Assembly: GCA_963840235.1 (NCBI GenBank)
Contig: CAWIYC010000007.1
Span: 1-64,000 of the forward strand
Length of the DNA: 64,000 nt
Source of the DNA: JBBRHQ01 sp963840235
GTDB lineage: Bacteria; Actinomycetota; Thermoleophilia; Solirubrobacterales; 70-9
Direction of reading: 5' to 3'
Numbering within the stretch: position 1 is the first letter of the stretch; each line of letters starts with the position of its first letter. The position numbers were made by a program, and so were the translations under genes. Positions 62,587-64,000 of the stretch are shown here, piece by piece. The notes beneath the pieces are model-generated. The model was not told where the DNA came from, ran no database searches, and saw nothing but the letters and a program-made list of their open reading frames with translations.

Positions 62587-63040
62587 GCTTCTCCCTCGTT
62601 CAGTGGTCTCTGTGGCCGGGCGATCAGATCAGAGGCCGGGTGACCCCCGAGGCGCAGGTTGCGCTCGCCCCTTCGCTTCAGGTCTGACCCTGACTGAGTC
62701 CACACGCTTCTGCTCCCCAATGCAAGCAGGGCCTCGCCGGGATCAAGCAACCAACAGGAAGGTGAGCGACGGGACTCGAACCCGCGACCGCCTGGACGAC
62801 AACCGCAGCCCTCGCGGTCAGGTGGAGTCGCTCAGGCGCGGACACCTTCGCTGAGGTGCTCTCAGATCGGCTGAGATTTGCTCATTGAGTTACCTCGGCT
62901 GCTACCACGGGAAGGTCGCCGACGCCACGGAAGCTCTGCATGCCCGTGGACGAAGCTGAGGCCGAGGCCCAAACCCAGCGCCCGATCGAGGAACGCCTCG
63001 CCGATAAACCCGGCCGAGCACCAGGAGGCGAACGCGGGTC
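62587..63040. other. Intergenic region with tRNA-like repeat
   Basis: About 450 bp. It holds the second tRNA-like repeat (62776-62842) near its middle. No supported gene on either strand. Confidence 0.35.
62776..62842. repeat. tRNA-like direct repeat, copy 2
   Basis: The second 67-bp copy in the same direction as 58535-58601. The minus strand has TTGTCGT-CCAGG and an intact-looking T arm, GCGGG-TTCGAGT-CCCGT, followed by CGCTCAC, which pairs over six bases with TGAGCG upstream. The anticodon and D arms do not fold. Compared with copy 1, the anticodon-like triplet is GTC instead of GTG. Bracketed DNA holds the glycosidase, NTF2, sigma and SDR genes. Confidence 0.6.
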
Positions 63041-63439
63041 CTACTCCGACAGCCCGGCGGCTTCGAGGGCAGCTTCCCGCGAAAAGAACATCTCCAGCCG
63101 CGCGGCGATCCCGTCCGTGTTCGCGAAGTGCAAGTAGGCGACCTCCTGCTCAATCTCCATATCCCTCGCCGCCATTCGATGGCGACTCACCGAGATGGTG
63201 CGGTGCTCGTCTACCTCGATGACATCGATCAGCTCCACCTCGAACTCATCCCACTGGTTGGGCCAGTCACGGAGGGCTTCGATCACGCCCTGGTGGCCGT
63301 GGTAGCTCTTGGCGTCAGGAACCTCGGGCGGCTGGAGGATCACGACATCCAGGTCCGACCGATCCAGGAACCATTGGATGTCGTCCCTCTTCCAGGCGGC
63401 GAACATCTCCCGCACCAATTCCACGTTCTCCTGCGACAT
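63041..63439 (-). CDS. SnoaL/NTF2-like protein (MSQENVE type)
   Basis: A 132-residue NTF2-like fold protein: MSQENVELVREMFAAWKRDD, then DLDVVILQPPEV, SYHGHQGVIEALRDWPNQWDEF and IEQEVAYLHFANTDG. Family roles include polyketide cyclases, isomerases and binding proteins; substrate unknown. ATG 63439 is inside a 34-bp leader that is identical to that of the truncated gene at 63946. Upstream frame beyond it is not convincing. Confidence 0.85.
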   Translation of the reverse strand: MSQENVELVREMFAAWKRDDIQWFLDRSDLDVVILQPPEVPDAKSYHGHQGVIEALRDWPNQWDEFEVELIDVIEVDEHRTISVSRHRMAARDMEIEQEVAYLHFANTDGIAARLEMFFSREAALEAAGLSE

Positions 63440-63456
63440 CGCCTGCGCAGTATCGC
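63423..63456 (-). repeat. 34-bp leader repeat shared with the second NTF2 gene (copy 1)
   Basis: The minus strand here is identical to 63929-63962 on the plus strand: GCGATACTGCGCAGGCG, then the ATG and the first codons MSQENV. GATACT 11 bases before the ATG looks like a -10 element, so the mRNA may be nearly leaderless. Confidence 0.7.
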
Positions 63457-63928
63457 TCCGATCAGCCCCCGCCACCAGGGCGAATGCTTCGCGGCCTTGG
63501 GCGTTTGCCGCCCGAGCAGCCACTGTCGGCGCCAAACAAGCTCGAAGAACGCAAATGGGCGCCGATCGAAGGTCTGTTGGCGCGCAGGTCCCATCGGTGC
63601 GCTCAGGGGGTACCCGGGGGTCGAAACCGCCGGGGACCCAAGCCGTCACGTTAGTAGCCCAGGTAGTAGCTGGGGTCGCGCGCCGACGCTCCCCGCAGGG
63701 TGTTTCGCACGAGTCGTGCCGCAGCGGGCCACCCCGCGCAGGGCGAGCGCGCCCGGCCAGCCCGCAAAGAGACGGCCGTTGAGGAGTGCCAGCAGCAGGC
63801 CACAGGAGGGCTGTCAGGACGCCTGAGGCCGGTCAGGTCGAAGGGCTGCCTCCCCCGCTCCGCCGCCGATCAGCTGGCGGAGGTCGGATCCTCCCGTACG
63901 CCGCTTGTTGGCAAGGCATCCCCGACGG
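63440..63928. other. Intergenic region between two divergent NTF2-like genes
   Basis: About 490 bp with no supported gene. Minus-strand frames near 63660-63830 end in SARDPSYYLGY-stop or GARPQLLPGLLT-stop, which could be the end of a lost gene, but no start or domain was found. Confidence 0.3.
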
Positions 63929-63962
63929 GCGATACTGCGCAGGCGATGTCGCAGGAGAACGT
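63929..63962 (+). repeat. 34-bp leader repeat (copy 2)
   Basis: Identical to the reverse complement of 63423-63456. It includes GATACT, GCGCAGGCG and the first codons of the gene starting at 63946. Confidence 0.7.
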
Positions 63963-64000
63963 CGAGATTGTTCGCAGGTCGCAGGAGGCGTTCCTGGCCG
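63946..64000 (+). CDS. SnoaL/NTF2-like protein, 5' fragment at the window edge
   Basis: Only the first 18 residues, MSQENVEIVRRSQEAFLA, are in the window. They match the N-terminus of the protein at 63041-63439 and the leader is identical, so it is a paralogue in divergent orientation. The rest is outside the window. Confidence 0.75.
   Translation, partial: MSQENVEIVRRSQEAFLA

Noticed and set aside
58535..62842. Functional tRNA-His genes
   Set aside because: Anticodon, D and acceptor arms do not pair properly, so they are listed as tRNA-like repeats.

Overview
The window is a high-GC bacterial chromosome segment, most likely from Actinomycetota of the class Thermoleophilia (Solirubrobacterales-like). 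This is inferred from base composition, an actinobacterial-type SOS box, a rod-shape (mreBCD) cluster in the actinobacterial arrangement, and several SnoaL/NTF2-like genes. No rRNA, CRISPR array, insertion sequence, integrase or phage gene was seen. One intact tRNA gene (tRNA-Ala) is present.

Positions 1-38 kb are mainly conserved housekeeping genes on the minus strand. Reading in transcription order from the right: clpP, an M23 peptidase and a hydrolase; clpX; valS-folC; a zinc-ribbon membrane protein with ndk and maf; mreB-mreC-mreD-mrdA-rodA; rng-rplU-rpmA-obgE; proB-proA-nadD-rsfS and a DivIVA-like coiled-coil gene. These are followed by a LexA-box endonuclease ORF running through tRNA-Ala, then spoIIM-like, DUF3052, arsR, SRPBCC and VOC genes, and finally leuS, cupin, comEA and comEC (cut by the window edge). 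The set links cell elongation, ribosome assembly, proline and NAD synthesis, translation and DNA uptake.

Positions 37-56 kb carry a molybdopterin oxidoreductase, trigger factor, a membrane spermidine-synthase-like protein with a tiny coupled ORF, ctaG, corA, a ferritin-like protein, a GH15 glucoamylase/trehalase, a Lon-like protease, a site-2 protease and a GMC oxidoreductase.

Positions 56-64 kb look accessory: a membrane-anchored N,N-dimethylformamidase-like protein, a secreted glycoside hydrolase, NTF2-like proteins, an ECF sigma factor and an SDR. They have longer intergenic spaces, and two tRNA-like direct repeats bracket about 4.2 kb.

The least expected items are: (1) three perfect hairpins in about 140 bp placed in frame inside valS; (2) an endonuclease ORF with a perfect SOS box at its start and no stop codon before the tRNA-Ala it runs through, ending in a Phd-antitoxin-like tail; (3) a 112-bp palindromic intergenic repeat in two near-identical copies plus one diverged copy; (4) a CTG start for clpX; (5) identical 34-bp leaders on two NTF2-like genes.
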